The notes: generated from the sequence alone by a model not told the origin. Positions 24,545 to 58,676 are shown, counted from the first letter of the stretch. The stretch is DNA of 64,000 nt from Mytilus galloprovincialis (GCF_965363235.1 NC_134842.1:4739112-4803111); one strand, 5' to 3'. Numbers and translations are program-made.

Positions 24545-25118
24545 TTATATTAACACCTACTTCTAGTGTTTTTTTTTTAAGTTAGATCTATTCAGATTGG
24601 TCCACTCTATCTTTTTTGAAAGTATGAAAAAAAAGTTTAAATGTGAAACCGTGAATTTTTTCATGATAATAGCCCAAAAATGGATAACATTTGATGAAAA
24701 CTGAGAAAATCATCAGAATTGGGTACTTTCAAATGGCTGTAGCAAAAATAAGTGCACCACCAAATGATTTTCGTCACCAATTATTTTTCTAGAGTCAAAT
24801 ATAAACCCAAAAATCAGGCTCAGAAAAAAAGTTTAATTGAAGACCTTAAAAGATCTATTTCATAAATCAGAAATATTATATTTTTTTAATCAAAAGTGTT
24901 TCAATCTAACGATTTAAAAACAGTTTTTTTTATATTTTTATAAAATTAATATTAAATGTGCAATAATACATTCTTGTTTATTTAGCAAAACAAACAACAG
25001 TTACCTTGTTTATCTAAGAACATTTTACTACATACAATAATGTGGGACAATCAGAACTTTTCATGTGGGACAATCAGAACTCTAAAAATTTAAAAAGTGG
25101 GACAATCGGGAATAAACC
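24545..25118. other. Right part of the 8-bp-TSD DNA element
   Basis: AT-rich, no gene. Ends with several GTGGGACAATC motifs (25040-25110) that pair with those at 18599-18720. Confidence 0.6.
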
Positions 25119-25189
25119 GACGATATCAACTTATATGAAATGGAAACCCCCACTAATAAAACAAAAACTCTATCAAATCTCCCGTCGAA

Positions 25190-25640
25190 ATAAACTTAGC
25201 GCCTATTAAGGTAAATGGTAAATGGGTAAGTGAAACAGGTTTTCAATCACAAGAGTCACCAAGTGTACAAATACATCATAATGGTAATGCTCATTGGGTT
25301 TTGTCTCTTCAAACTAGAGATGGAAACATTTATCTTCTAGACAGCTTATCATTAAATTCAACAACTTCATTAGAATACCAGTTAACCCAAATCTACAGTA
25401 AAGACAAGAAAAAAAATATAATTAGAATACCCGATGTCTAAAAACAACAAAACCGAATAGATTGTGGACTTTTTGCAATTGCGAATGCTCTTTAATTTTG
25501 TCAATCTGGGTTTAAAGGAGGTAATCATATCACATACGAGCAAAAATATATAAGAGAACATTTAATCCTTTGTCTTGAAAATGGTAAATTCACACATTTT
25601 CCAAAAAATTATTTCGGTAAAGCTAAAAAAATCTGAAAAC
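25190..25640 (+). pseudogene. Ulp1/C48-type cysteine protease domain of the transposon protein
   Basis: One frame from about 25193 to a TGA at 25635-25637, interrupted by two TAA codons (after IIRIPDV and after AIANAL), both explained by CAA to TAA changes. Visible motifs: NAHWVLSL (His), NIYLLDSLSL (Asp), QQNRIDCGLFAIANAL (Gln and Cys). This is the His-Asp-Gln-Cys layout of Ulp1/SENP-like C48 proteases, which cut SUMO-like conjugates or polyproteins. It lies downstream of the SWIM part, and after excluding the insertion at 18599-25118 it probably belonged to the same protein or transcription unit. Ulp1-like domains are known in some plant MULEs and in other transposons. No initiating Met is near, which supports a fused origin. 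Confidence 0.75.
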
Positions 25641-26041
25641 TAAAATCCACATCATCTCAATAAACCGTGACTGTGGAAAACGGATACAATAGAGGATATG
25701 GTAGGTTGTGAAGGAAAAACAGGGCGTAAAATGTACGATGTCTGGACACATCGGTCTTGTGATAAAAAAAAATTGTACATAGATAGTTTAACTGAAATTT
25801 TATAGCAATTTACAGGCCCCGATTTACAGTTTTGATAAATTTGAAATAAATTTTTAAAATGTTAACAATAATTATTCTTGAAATAATTTTGAATATTATT
25901 TTTCCGACATAAAATAGTTAATAAATAGATAAGTTTATACCACTGAATGAAGTGTATCAATAAAAAATTAAGCCAAATAAGGGGAAAAAAACAAACCAAT
26001 AACTCTGCCAACGCCGGTCCCAAGGCCGGGTGAAAAAGGAG
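25641..26041. other. Unassigned 3' part of the MULE-type element
   Basis: AT-rich sequence after the protease relic. 26033-26041 (AAAAAGGAG) is the left target-site copy of the following MITE. No gene seen. Confidence 0.5.
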
Positions 26042-26547
26042 AATGTAGGACAGAAAGTCACAGACAAAAAGTCACGGACAAAAAGTCACAGGACAAAAAG
26101 TCACAATTCATTTTTTATAATTTTTTATTTTAATAAAAAATGCTTATTTTTACAAAAAAACATTTTTATATTTTTCTTGAAGTATTGTAAATTAACCAAC
26201 TTTGTAAGCAAAATTTATCAAAAAAATATCAAAGATAATCAAATAATTGTTAAGAAAACAAAATGTCAAAGTAGATTGGCACTTAAATGGCTTCATGGTG
26301 CCAAGAAATATGTCCTTTGCATGATTAAAATTAAATAAATCTTCATTTTTTAATTAAAATGATAAATGTCATTAACTTTAATATGAATATATGTATTAAA
26401 AAGTGAATATTTCAAGATATTTCTCTTACATATTCAAACAATTGTCAAAAAAATATTTGTGACTTTTGTCCTGTGACTTTTTGTCCTATCAAATTTGTGA
26501 CTTTATGTCCTGTAACTTTTTGTCCTGTGACTTTCTGTCCGTTTACC
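26042..26547. mobile_element. MITE with GTCACAGGACAAAAAGTCAC subterminal repeats, 9-bp TSD
   Basis: 506 bp flanked by AAAAAGGAG (26033-26041 and 26548-26556). Both ends carry inverted tandem copies of GGACAAAAAGTCACAG with GGACAGAAAGTCAC outermost. The 102-codon frame at 26030-26338 crosses the border and is not a gene. A 9-bp duplication fits MULE-type mobilisation, possibly by relatives of the element it sits in. Confidence 0.85.
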
Positions 26548-26619
26548 AAAAAGGAGGAGGGTTGTTAATATCTAGATGTAATACATGAAATATCAGAAAT
26601 GATAAGTATGTTGATACTA

Positions 26620-27660
26620 TTGAAATTTTAGTTTGATGTATTTTAATTTTTCTTTATATCATATCATTTGTTATTAAATTGTCTTTCGAATCTTGTTCTC
26701 GATTATGACCGGTTTCTTTTTATATATTTTTGTGTATTTTAATTTAAAGTTGAAAATTTCACTTCAATATTTGTATACAAGGGAGAGTTCCGGTCAACTT
26801 TTTGCCCGTTTATAGTAAAATATTTTTTTTTCTTTATATTATATTATTTGTCATTTAAATGTCTTTAAGAATCAATTGACAGACTTTGACCGGGCTTTTT
26901 ATATTTTAGTGAATTTTAATTCAAAGTTAAAAATTTCACTTCAATATTTGTGTACAAGGGGGCCTTCCGGTCAACTATTTGCCCTTTTATAGTAATATAT
27001 TTATTTTTTTCTTTATATCATATTATTTGTCATTTAAATATCTTTAAGAATCAATTTAAAGACTTTAACCGGGTTATATGCTTTTTCGTGAATTTAAGTT
27101 TGAAGGTGTAATACCACCAAATCATGGTACGTCACATCCGGTTGCATACGAAAGTAGGTCTAAAAAAATATTCCCTGGAATTTGACCGTTGTAGGTGATT
27201 AGTCCTACATTCTATTGCAGTAAAACTATTTCTGTGTCATACACATATGTCTGGGGTATTTCAAAACACCATTATTTTTTATTTGTGATTTCTATAGAAA
27301 ATTTTGTAATCTTGAGGTTACATGGTGACTAAACCTTGGACACAGATAGAATAAGGGGAGAAATTTGATTGGTTTACTTCCAATGATGGTTATTTTCTTA
27401 TATGCAATGAAATGTTATGTGAAACTTTTTCTATAGAACTGGAAAGGATAAAACTTTACTCATGCCAAGTATTTCTTTATTTGAAACCAAGATAAATTCT
27501 GCACAATTTTTTGAAAAGTGTAAATTTAACAAAGACTAATAGGGGAAAATCAATGGTGGTATTACACCTTGAATGTTCAAAAATGTGTAGCCAGAGTCAC
27601 ACTAAGAAAGTCTTCCGGTCAACTTTTCGATAAAAGAACATATTCAAATATATATTTTTT
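26620..27660 (-). repeat. Right inverted end of the MULE-type element
   Basis: Three or more tandem units (GACCGGGCTTTTTATATTTT, CTTCAATATTTGTGTACAAG, CTTCCGGTCAACT) in reverse complement to 15985-16350. The last unit is split by the MITE at 27105-27568 and resumes with CTTCCGGTCAACTTTTCG at 27612. Confidence 0.8.
27105..27568. mobile_element. 464-bp MITE with TSD TTGAA
   Basis: The left end GGTGTAATACCACCA and right end TGGTGGTATTACACC are inverted copies, flanked by TTGAA at 27100-27104 and 27569-27573. No coding capacity. It inserted into the right inverted end of the MULE-type element, so it is younger than that. Confidence 0.85.
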
Positions 27661-27754
27661 AAATTTTATCTGATAGACTATTATATACGTTTACAAAATC
27701 AGTTTAATTTATTACTTTAGCTTTAGCGGTTCCAAAGATATTAGCTATAATTGA

Positions 27755-27945
27755 GGGGGATAGGAGGGGTCCTGATCCCGATATCCCGGGCTTAAAAACA
27801 CGAAATCCCGAGGTCCCGAATTTAAATAAAGTAAATCTGACGTCCCGAAATTCGAAAACAAGAATTCCCGGATCCCGAAAGGGTCAATCCCGAAATCCCG
27901 AGCTTAAAAACACCCGATCCCGGAGTCCCGATAAAGGTCCTACCC
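27755..27945. repeat. ATCCCGAAATCCCGAG-type low-complexity repeat
   Basis: Irregular runs of ATCCCGA and GTCCCGA separated by TTAAAAACAC or TTAAATAAAG. GC-rich relative to its surroundings. No gene. Confidence 0.8.
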
Positions 27946-28084
27946 ACCCTCTATAATACACTAATTTTTCACTTCCGCGAATTCCATTTCCGCATTTTAG
28001 ACCTTCCCGTATTAATACTATATGGAGCTCGATAGATAATACTACTGCGCAGATTATACTCGAGTTATCTCTCTGATTGATCTT

Positions 28085-28410
28085 CCAAAAATTTAATTTC
28101 ACTGTATGGTCTTCCAAGTGTTTTTCAACCTACTATTGGCATTTCAATGGGAACCACGTTTGTCCCTCTTCTTGTTGAATTGTTCTTTTATTCTTATGAA
28201 GCTGATTTTATACATGAACTTCGTAGGAAGAAAGAAAAGAAGTTATCAATATCCTTTAACTTTACTTTCCGCTATATAGATGATACTCTGTCACTAAATG
28301 ATTCAAAGTTTAGCGACTATGTTGAAGGCATCTATCCCATCGAACCAAAGATAAGGGATACAACAGATACAGTTAAATCTGCCTCATGTCTTGACTTGCA
28401 TTTTATCTAA
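28085..28410 (+). pseudogene. Penelope-like element reverse transcriptase fragment
   Basis: Reads LYGLPSVFQPTIGISMGTT, then PLLVELFFYSYEADFIHEL, then FNFTFRYIDDTLSLND and DTVKSASCLDLHF. GxxMGTxxAPL followed by a YIDD box matches the RT of Penelope-like elements common in bivalves and corals. Only about 105 codons remain, and the frame upstream of 28085 is lost. It is a dead fragment; the Met at 28147 belongs to the MGTT motif and is not a start. Confidence 0.75.
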
Positions 28411-31400
28411 CTGTTAACTGTATATTTATTTGTCATGATTTACTCATTTCCGTGGCACATAGTGTAACGGGAATTAATTGTCTTTTCACATAGTAGTTCG
28501 AAGGCGTATGATTTTTTTAGGCGGGGAAAATTATTAAAATTATAAATTAGTGTTGAATGATAAGTGTATATATGGTCATTTCTAGCACTGCCTCGCCCCA
28601 TGCACTTGAGTAGACATCAAATTTTTTGACATGTACGTTAAGAAACGGGTTTTTTTTTTTTTTTAATATTTTGTATGTTCAAATAAGCATTAAAGTTTAA
28701 ACTTTTTGTTTTATATAGGTGGTATGGCTATACAAACGTAATCGGATTTGGTTATTTCCGACTTATTATGTCTTCAAATTATTTTCTTTTAGCTGCAGTC
28801 TTTTTGACTGATAGCAGATTTTTTGCATTTCTTATTTCTTAAATGGTTTTTTAAACATTTTTATATCAAGTGCAGTCCAACACTTAGGATCTCACCTGGC
28901 GTTGACTAAAGGACACGAAACAATTATATATAAGTAGAAGATATTAGAAGTCATTATGATTGTCACAATTTTTAATGTGTATTGATGTGACATGTTTGTT
29001 TAATAAAATCAGCAGCTCAGAAAATACACATGCAGCAAGCTAGTCGACAAACATACGTTTGTGTTTAAGTTGTCTATTGATAGAAGTGTTGCTATGTTAG
29101 GAACATAAGGTATAGAGAAGACCACTACATGTATAATCATAGCTATAGAGGCAATGGAGTAGCTTCTCATGGAATATCAGATAGATAAGTTGCAATTATT
29201 ATAACAACACTCATGTCTGTTTTTCTTTCAGTATAACCTAGTGAATCTTTTTCTTTTTATTGTGACTTAAATTACACTTATCACCAGATTGGTACTAGCA
29301 TGAGCAATACTACACTACAAAACCCTTCTAGCTCACCCCAGTTTGTTTGTTTGTACTTCTGAGTCTTGAGATGTATATGTTGTTTTAGTATACTTTGTTG
29401 TTTCATCAGGGGTTTTCTATGGCATTGTCAGTTTGTCATCTTCTTATGAGTTTTAACAGGACTATTTTCTACCTCTCTTTTACCCTAAAGCAGCAGCTTG
29501 GTTTCTTCTATTTTTATGAAAATAAATTGTGCTCCAAAATCTTTTCATCTCAGTCAAGATATAAAAGCTCTAGTCAGCTGATTATGTGTAGTTTGAAGTT
29601 CTTTAAAAAGATCAAAATACCACTGGATGATAAGCAACCAACAATCAATAACCAAAACATATAACAAAGCTCAAGAAAGTTTAGATTTTTAATATCTGAC
29701 ATTTCACTAGGTTGAAACAAAGTGAAACAATAATAAACAACAGAATGTAAACAGAAATTGGTCTATATATAACAACAAATAAATAGTACTGACCCTTGTC
29801 AGTACAAAACATTCTCACAAATAATTGCCCCTCGTGTCAACCTATAAAGTGAAAAATACATGTATTGGGAGAGTTATTACAATTTCATCCCTAATTTAAA
29901 AGTTTTATTGATTTCATGCTTCAGGCATTCAACTATTTTTTTTCTTAAAAACCCTAGTATTACTTATCAATTAAATTCAATCGTTTATAATTTTTTTAGT
30001 TTAAACAAAGTTTTTTTGAACTATATTTTTGTGTAAAAAATGCATAAATGTTAAAATTAAAATATGGTGAAAGTTGGATTTTTAAAAAGTGATGATGTAT
30101 TATTTTAACCTCTGCCCCTCCTAGTCCTGATGTCTCAATTTTAGGCTCCCACATCATGCACATGCTATATATAATGGTTGACACCTGACCTCATATAAGT
30201 AGTGATAAGTAAACAGCACTTCAACATCATTATGAAACCAACACTACAGCACTTTAATGTGATAGGTATTATCACTTTTGAAATAACATTTCAAAATCAG
30301 GCCAAAAACAAATATGTTTTTAGAAAACAACACTTATACATAGTGCTTTAAGCATTCATCATAAATGACTAAAATGTGCCTTAGTTGAGGTGAATTTATA
30401 CTGTTACTATTGAACTTTAATCTTATAATAGAAGATTTAACTTTTTAGAAAAAGAATAAGAAATTAAGTCTTTGAAATTGGATGATAATAACTTCAAAAT
30501 AAAATTGCTTTAATAAAAATGAACTTATGTTATTGTCAAGGGCAATGCAAAAAAAATGTTATACTACATAGGATACTGTAGCATTCTTATACAGGAAATT
30601 AAATAAAGTTATCTCCCTTTGACCAGGTACTCTGTATTGGGTAAAACTTAACACTTGTTGGACACTTCCAAAATATGTGCATAAGAGAATATAGTCTGTT
30701 TAACCTATTAAAAGGGAGATAATTGTTGGAACACTGCCTGAGGAGGTATATAAAGAAATATTTCATGGTCCCAGAGTTTGAAGGGGAGTTAACAGAATAT
30801 TTTGAACAGGAGTATCCTTTTTTGAGGGTATTTAGAGTTTTAGTTTTACAATTATATGAAATTAAGATAACTTGATATGAACAAACACATTTTGAAATGA
30901 AATTAATTTGTAAATATATGTAATATTAGCTTGATTTTACCCCCATGTCCAAAAAAATAACTATTACAATTAAGTAAAATGGTTTAAAGAATGTTGACTA
31001 ATTTTAGGGGCTTATTTATGTATCGTATCATACCTCCACCATTTACTGAGTACCTGACATATGTGACATATACTGGCCACTGATTGTACATAATGCATTG
31101 TTATTTTATCACATACATATGGTCAAAAACATACCTTCAATAAATGATCAAACATAAAACAAAGGCAATATAAAATCAATTGAATAATAAAGAAAAATTT
31201 AGACTTGGCGGCATGGATTCAAGGCCATTTAATTTTTAGTAAAATGGATGTTATACTTAAAAACAACAAAGCTTTTTGAAAAAAAAAAGAAATTGAATTT
31301 TTCCATTGCATTTTTCATTTGAATATATGACACTTGTGTTTCATAAAATCAGGAGATAGAGTATAATTGTCAATGAGACAAGCAACCTTCAGAAACTGAA

Positions 31401-31572
31401 AGAAAAAGAATATTGACAGTTACCATGATTACCTTACATATATCATGTATATGGTACATGAAATTGCAAAATTTTCAAAGATTTTATTTTTTCTAAATCA
31501 AGGTCTGCAAAATGTTCTGTTGTATTTTTAACATTATAGCAAAGATTTAATAAATAATTACCATTGTATTTT
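28411..31572. other. About 3.2 kb without supported feature
   Basis: AT-rich sequence with scattered homopolymers. The open frames at 29395-29664 (plus) and 29996-30184 (minus) show no domain, no splice context and no family resemblance. I see no RNA gene. Confidence 0.5.
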
Positions 31573-32022
31573 CAAGGGGTACAATCAAAATCATGTGATG
31601 GATATACACACACCGGAAGTTACAGTCGAACTCGCCGCTTGAAAGGTTAGAAGTTGCATTTTCTTGTTTATATCAATTAAATTTTGATTAATAAGTTGGC
31701 ACACCTAATGTCGAATTGTATGTAGTTTTAAAATACACAATTGTTTTTGCTAGAAAGCGTGCAGTTATTGCAAACACTTCGACACAGTTCCAAATTTTTG
31801 ACGGATAACTGTGTCGAGGTGTTAGCATTAACTGCACGCTTTCCAGCAAGGATAATTGTGTATTTCAAAACTAGATAGTATCCGACATTTGGTGCACTTC
31901 CTTATTTATTAAATTTTATTGATATAAACAAGTAAATAGGACTACTTACCTTTCAAGCGGTCTGCTCGACTGTTACTTCCGGTGTGTATATATCCATCAT
32001 GTGATAATGATTGTACTCCTTG
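31573..32022. mobile_element. 450-bp near-complete palindrome (foldback MITE)
   Basis: The left arm (CAAGGGGTACAATC, ATCATGTGATGGATATACAC, ACACCGGAAGTTACAGTCGA) is repeated in reverse complement to 32022 (TCGACTGTTACTTCCGGTGT, ATATCCATCATGTGAT, GATTGTACTCCTTG). Arms nearly meet at about 31800, where TTCGACACAGTT pairs with AACTGTGTCGA. No coding frame. Confidence 0.9.
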
Positions 32023-34020
32023 ATTTTGCTTATTTACATGATTGTAGGTTATAGGAGGTATTTGTATTGACATGTTTGGAAATGTTTATTAGGTACACTA
32101 TGATTACTTCCATCATGTTCATAATAAATTTTCACAAAAATTTTGGGGTCAGAAAAAAACCCAAAATGAACAAATTGTGACTGAGGTAGTGAGAGTTGAA
32201 GTTTTTATTGGATATGGTTATTATAATAAGGTTTGTCCTCTACACATAGGGATAGTGAATTAAATTGAGTTTTTTCAATAAACATTCCAACAAACAGGGA
32301 AAAGTATGTGAAAAGAACATAATCAATAATCAGAACTCAGGAGAACCCAGTGCCTTCCAAATTTTTAATGAAAATCAGTATTGAAGACATTGTATTTATC
32401 ATATCAATTTCTTTATTTCTTTTCTGCTGAAATTGTTATTTAAAGTGTCTAAAGGTTAATCAGGTAATTTCAATCTAATGAAATATCAAAAAAGGGTGCT
32501 TTAGTTTTTATATTTATTGGGCCATAAAAAATTGCTGTGACAAACTCCCAAGAAAACATGAGACTAGGAAATGGACATTTATTCCAGTTTCTGTGTTAAT
32601 AAAATTTAACTGAATATTTGTAATTTTGTATAAACAATGTCAACGACGAAAAAAACAATATTGTCAAATTTTAAGATTTTAAACATTTATAACATGATAA
32701 ACTGATCTTAAAAAATAACAGACGAATATGACTTCTACGACAAAGACAACAATGAACTGTAGTGAAAGACTCTGGTTCGTCACTTATGTCTTTATACAAC
32801 ATTTCCACTGGACAGGTATAAAGGGTTGTCTTGTCTTCATACGACATTTACACTGGACATGCTGGACAGGTATATAGGGTTGTCTTGTCTTCATACAGCA
32901 TTTCCATTGGCATGTTTAGTCTGGTCTTTCATGAGTACAGTAACGGATGAACCTAAAAATAAAAAGAAATTTTATGTTTGCATAATGACTCTCTGCATAA
33001 ACTGTTCAATTTATAAACATGATAAACTTAAAATAGAAAGAAAATGGAAAATAACTTCAATATTTTTTTGGTAGGGTTGTGCCATTTTTGCCTAAAAAAC
33101 GTACCCATTTTAATATGATATTCACTGAAATTCAATACCTATAGTTATATAAATCAATATACAGTCATGACAGTTATCAAACGTAAATGCATTTTAATAT
33201 AGGATGTCATTAAAAAGGAGGGTCATTCTTATATAAAATCTTGCAAAATTATGACCCATGTTTTTGGCACATCCCCGTATACCCAATAATAGGAAGTTGA
33301 CCCCCCGTGGACTACACACCACTTTACAGTTTTCATTTAAATGGGTTATTTCCAATATTCTTATTTGGCTAATTTAATTCCAACATTTAAATACTAAGAA
33401 TAAGTCACCCTAGCAGGCAATCCTTGTAAACCAAGTTGAATAAAATTGCAGCCTATTCATTTTTTTAAACACGTTGAAGTGTTGTTGTCATTTTTAGGTT
33501 TTATTAAAGTGGCATTACTTTATTGACAGCCCTGCATACCAACATGACCAAGGCATGCAAGGTATCCACTTCCATTGACTTCATGAGAGTTAGAGACTTT
33601 ATCACAAGTCAACACAAAAGAGTGTACTTAATAATTTCCAAACTATATATTAGTCATCCTCGCTTGCAGGTTTAATTATTGGACCCCCAACTGCCTTTAT
33701 GAATAGTTGATCATTTAATTATAATTAGAACGTTTGTTTTAATATAAATTAACATACCAGGTTAACAATGGTTAATATACAAGTATAGACTCCTACATTG
33801 ACAAGTCAAATTTAATTTACATGATTTTCTGTCTACAGATGACAACAAGTATTTAAAATCAACTTCAGCTTCCATTTATTCAAAGACAATTAAATTACAG
33901 CTCATTTGCATATTAAATATTATAACAATTTGTCATACACATTACAAATAAATTTACAGTGATATAACAATATTGTAGCAATGTAATCATAAATTGTTTG
34001 AACCTTAACAGTAAACTTAT
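32023..34020. other. Unassigned, with a short 50-bp tandem duplication
   Basis: 32785-32930 holds two to three copies of a segment with GGGTTGTCTTGTCTTCATAC and CATTTCCACTGGACAGG. Nothing else supportable; the 82-codon frame at 32826-33074 runs through this repeat. Confidence 0.55.
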
Positions 34021-34059
34021 ACTAATGATGTCGATACATCAGTTATAAAAGAAGAAATA

Positions 34060-34830
34060 AACAGCTGTGCCATGAGAGCATGATACGCCCGACGTCTTGT
34101 GTGTAAGTTTTATGCAATAAACATAAACAGTTTCTGAGAAAGTTTTAAGCAATAACCATATAATGTTTTTGAGACACGGTGGGACATGTGAAACCCCCAA
34201 CCCTGTTTTTTTTTACAAAAAACTAAATATCACTAAAATAAAATTTTGAATCAAAACCAAAAAGTAAACAGATCTTTAGATTAATATAACAAAGAAGTGT
34301 GTAAAGTTTTAAGCATTATCATAAATTGTTTTTGAGATACGGCGCGACATGTAAAAAAACCTCCCCTGTTTAACAAAATACTCAATAACTCCGAAATAAA
34401 GTTTTGAATGATCACCAAAAAGTATACAGATCTTTAGATTAATATAACAAAGAAGTGTGTAAAGTTTTAAAACCCTCCCCCTTTTTAACAAAATACTCAA
34501 TAACTCAAAAATAAAATTTTGAATCATTACCAAAAAGTATACAGATATTAAGATTATAAATATAACTAAGAAGTGTTTAAAGTTTTAAGCCATAATCAAG
34601 AATCGTTTTTAAGATACAGTGCGACATGTGAAAAAAACACACCCCTGTTTTAGTTACAAAGTGCCGTAACTCAAAAAGTTTAATCTTATTTTCACCAAAT
34701 TTGGATAAGTCGTTCTCAAGTTACAGTGCGACATGTTTACGCCGGACAGACAGACGGACGGACACTGGACATTTGTATACCATAATTATAATACTTCCTG
34801 TCAAAATTTTGACAGACGTATAAAAACAAA
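34060..34830 (+). repeat. Tandemly expanded bivalve repeat ending in a GACAGACGGACGGACAC block
   Basis: Three to four diverged units of about 170 bp with AACAAAGAAGTGTGTAAAGT, GAGATACGGCGCGACATG and AATAACTCCGAAATAAAG. The end reads CGGACAGACAGACGGACG and GTCAAAATTTTGACAGACGT. Similar CAGACGGACGGA blocks end other repeats at 46510 and 63570. I recognise the type as common in bivalves. Confidence 0.7.
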
Positions 34831-35059
34831 AGAAGTAATCCGTGCAATGTTTGACAGTTGCAGTCAACATTTCCAACAAAAGTAAAGCATGTCTTTTTTT
34901 TGGTCACTGGGTTACTTCATTCTTGCATTTACTTCCAATATCCTTTTAGATTATTGTTTTATACAAATTTGAACAACACAAAATACTACCCGATAGAAAG
35001 TACCCACTAGATTATACACAACAACAGAAAGTCAAGACCCTTTATTTATAACAACAGAG

Positions 35060-35240
35060 TCCTCTCCTTTGACCAACAGAAAGTGCCCCCTCCCCCACCT
35101 GATTTTGACCAACAGAAAGTACCCCTCTCCCCCACCTGATTTTGACCAACAGAAAGTACCCCCTCCCCCACCTGATTTTGACCAACAGAAAGTACCCCCC
35201 TCCCCCACCTGATTTTGACCAACAGAAAGTACTCACCTGA
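35060..35240. repeat. 36-bp tandem repeat (CCCCCACCTGATTTTGACCA)
   Basis: About five copies of a unit with CCCCCACCTGATTTTGACCA and ACAGAAAGTACCCC. The 64-codon minus frame across it is repeat-driven. Confidence 0.9.
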
Positions 35241-36230
35241 TTCAGACCATCAAAAAAATGTGTTCTTCAGTGAACATGGTGAAAGGACTTAATATGAGCA
35301 TGATGAGCTTGCTTCCACAGAAATAAAGGGGTCTGGTATTAAATGCTGTTGCATATTTTCAGATTCTAGACAACCTACATTATTTAGTATTTAAATGTAC
35401 TGGTCCTAAGTCAGGAGTCTGTAATTTGATGGTTGTCTTTCATATTCATAATAATTGTCTTTTCCCTTTGCATTTTTGTTTGAATTGTTCAACATTTTGT
35501 CGCATGGGACCCTTTTAAAGATCTTGTTTAAAGATCTTGTTTATTGTTGAAAGTTGTACATGCAGTGACCTATGGTTGCTTACTTCAACATCTAAATGGT
35601 TTTGTAGAAAGTTGCATGTCACATTGGGTTGTTGATTTAGAAGAGTGACGTAATTTTGGAATAATGACAAGGACAAACAATATACACAACAGCCCAGGTA
35701 GGTTTGGCTTTTTCCACCGTCCCACGATGGACAGCCTACCTGTGCCCACTCAAGCTATAATCTCTTTTTTTTGTAAAAATATTGATTACAAATGCCTATC
35801 TGCTTTTTTCAGTTGATTGTACTTGCAAGTCTTTTGATTAAACAAAAGAAACCAATGGGTGGAAAGAGTGGACAAGCTAGAAATTTTGCCCATCCCACTT
35901 CAACTGTGGACTGGAGGACAGAGCAAAATCCACCTGAGCTGTAGTGTATTCCTAAACTACTCATAAATTATCATGATCAACTCAACGAGTGATTTTCTCA
36001 CCTGAGCAAGTACAGAAATGTACAGCAAAAGTGAGAAAAAAAAATTGAGTTGAGATGACCAATAATAATCTGTTTATTGCTATTTTGCCTATGACAATGT
36101 ACACATTGCCAACAGCACATGTGCCCTTAGTTTTTAGCGATAATTTTTCATACACTGAGAAGGAAATAATCAGTTAGTAAGATCAAAATCAAATTTGTAA
36201 ATAGCTGTAATGAGCTGTACAGCTTAACAA
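35241..36230. other. 3' flank of the ZNRF3/RNF43 gene with a Family-B fragment
   Basis: 35400-35610 resembles Family B (GTCAGGAGTCTGTAATTTGA, GACCTATGGTTGCTTACTTC). Part of the rest is presumably the 3' UTR of the minus-strand gene ending at 36231, but I see no decisive polyadenylation site. Confidence 0.45.

Positions 36231-58676
<22,446 letters not shown>

Larger units (their letters stand above)
18599..25118. mobile_element. DNA transposon with 8-bp TSD, interrupted by a retrotransposon
   Basis: Flanked by GACGATAT at 18591-18598 and 25119-25126. The left end reads GGTGTCTTCCCGATTGTCCC and the right end, read inverted, GGTTTATTCCCGATTGTCCC. Internal variants of GTGGGACAATTGGGA recur at 18695-18720 and 25040-25080. 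Without the retrotransposon it would be about 1.6 kb and has no recognisable transposase. An 8-bp TSD fits hAT, P or MULE-type insertion; I cannot decide. Confidence 0.75.
15985..27660 (+). mobile_element. Composite MULE-type DNA transposon with nested insertions
   Basis: Two inverted end regions (15985-16350 and about 26620-27660) share tandem units of roughly 165-180 bp with TTGACCGGAAG, CCTTGTACACAAATATTGAAG and GCCCGGTCAAA. Between them, in order on the plus strand, lie decayed coding pieces for a CG-1-like domain, the C-terminal part of a MULE-like transposase, a SWIM zinc finger and a Ulp1/C48-type protease. Interruptions are a LINE fragment (17658-18245), a large 8-bp-TSD element (18599-25118) and two MITEs (26042-26547, 27105-27568). 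Removing the first two joins the frame. The central DDE core of the transposase is missing, so this copy cannot move by itself. Outer borders and TSD are not resolved. Confidence 0.75.

Noticed and set aside
26030..26338. 102-codon Lys-rich frame
   Set aside because: Begins before the MITE border and encodes its GACAAAAAGTCAC repeats.
15985..27660. Polinton/Maverick element
   Set aside because: Long inverted ends and a C48 protease suggested it, but there is no protein-primed DNA polymerase, integrase, packaging ATPase or capsid gene. The transposase and SWIM parts point to MULE.
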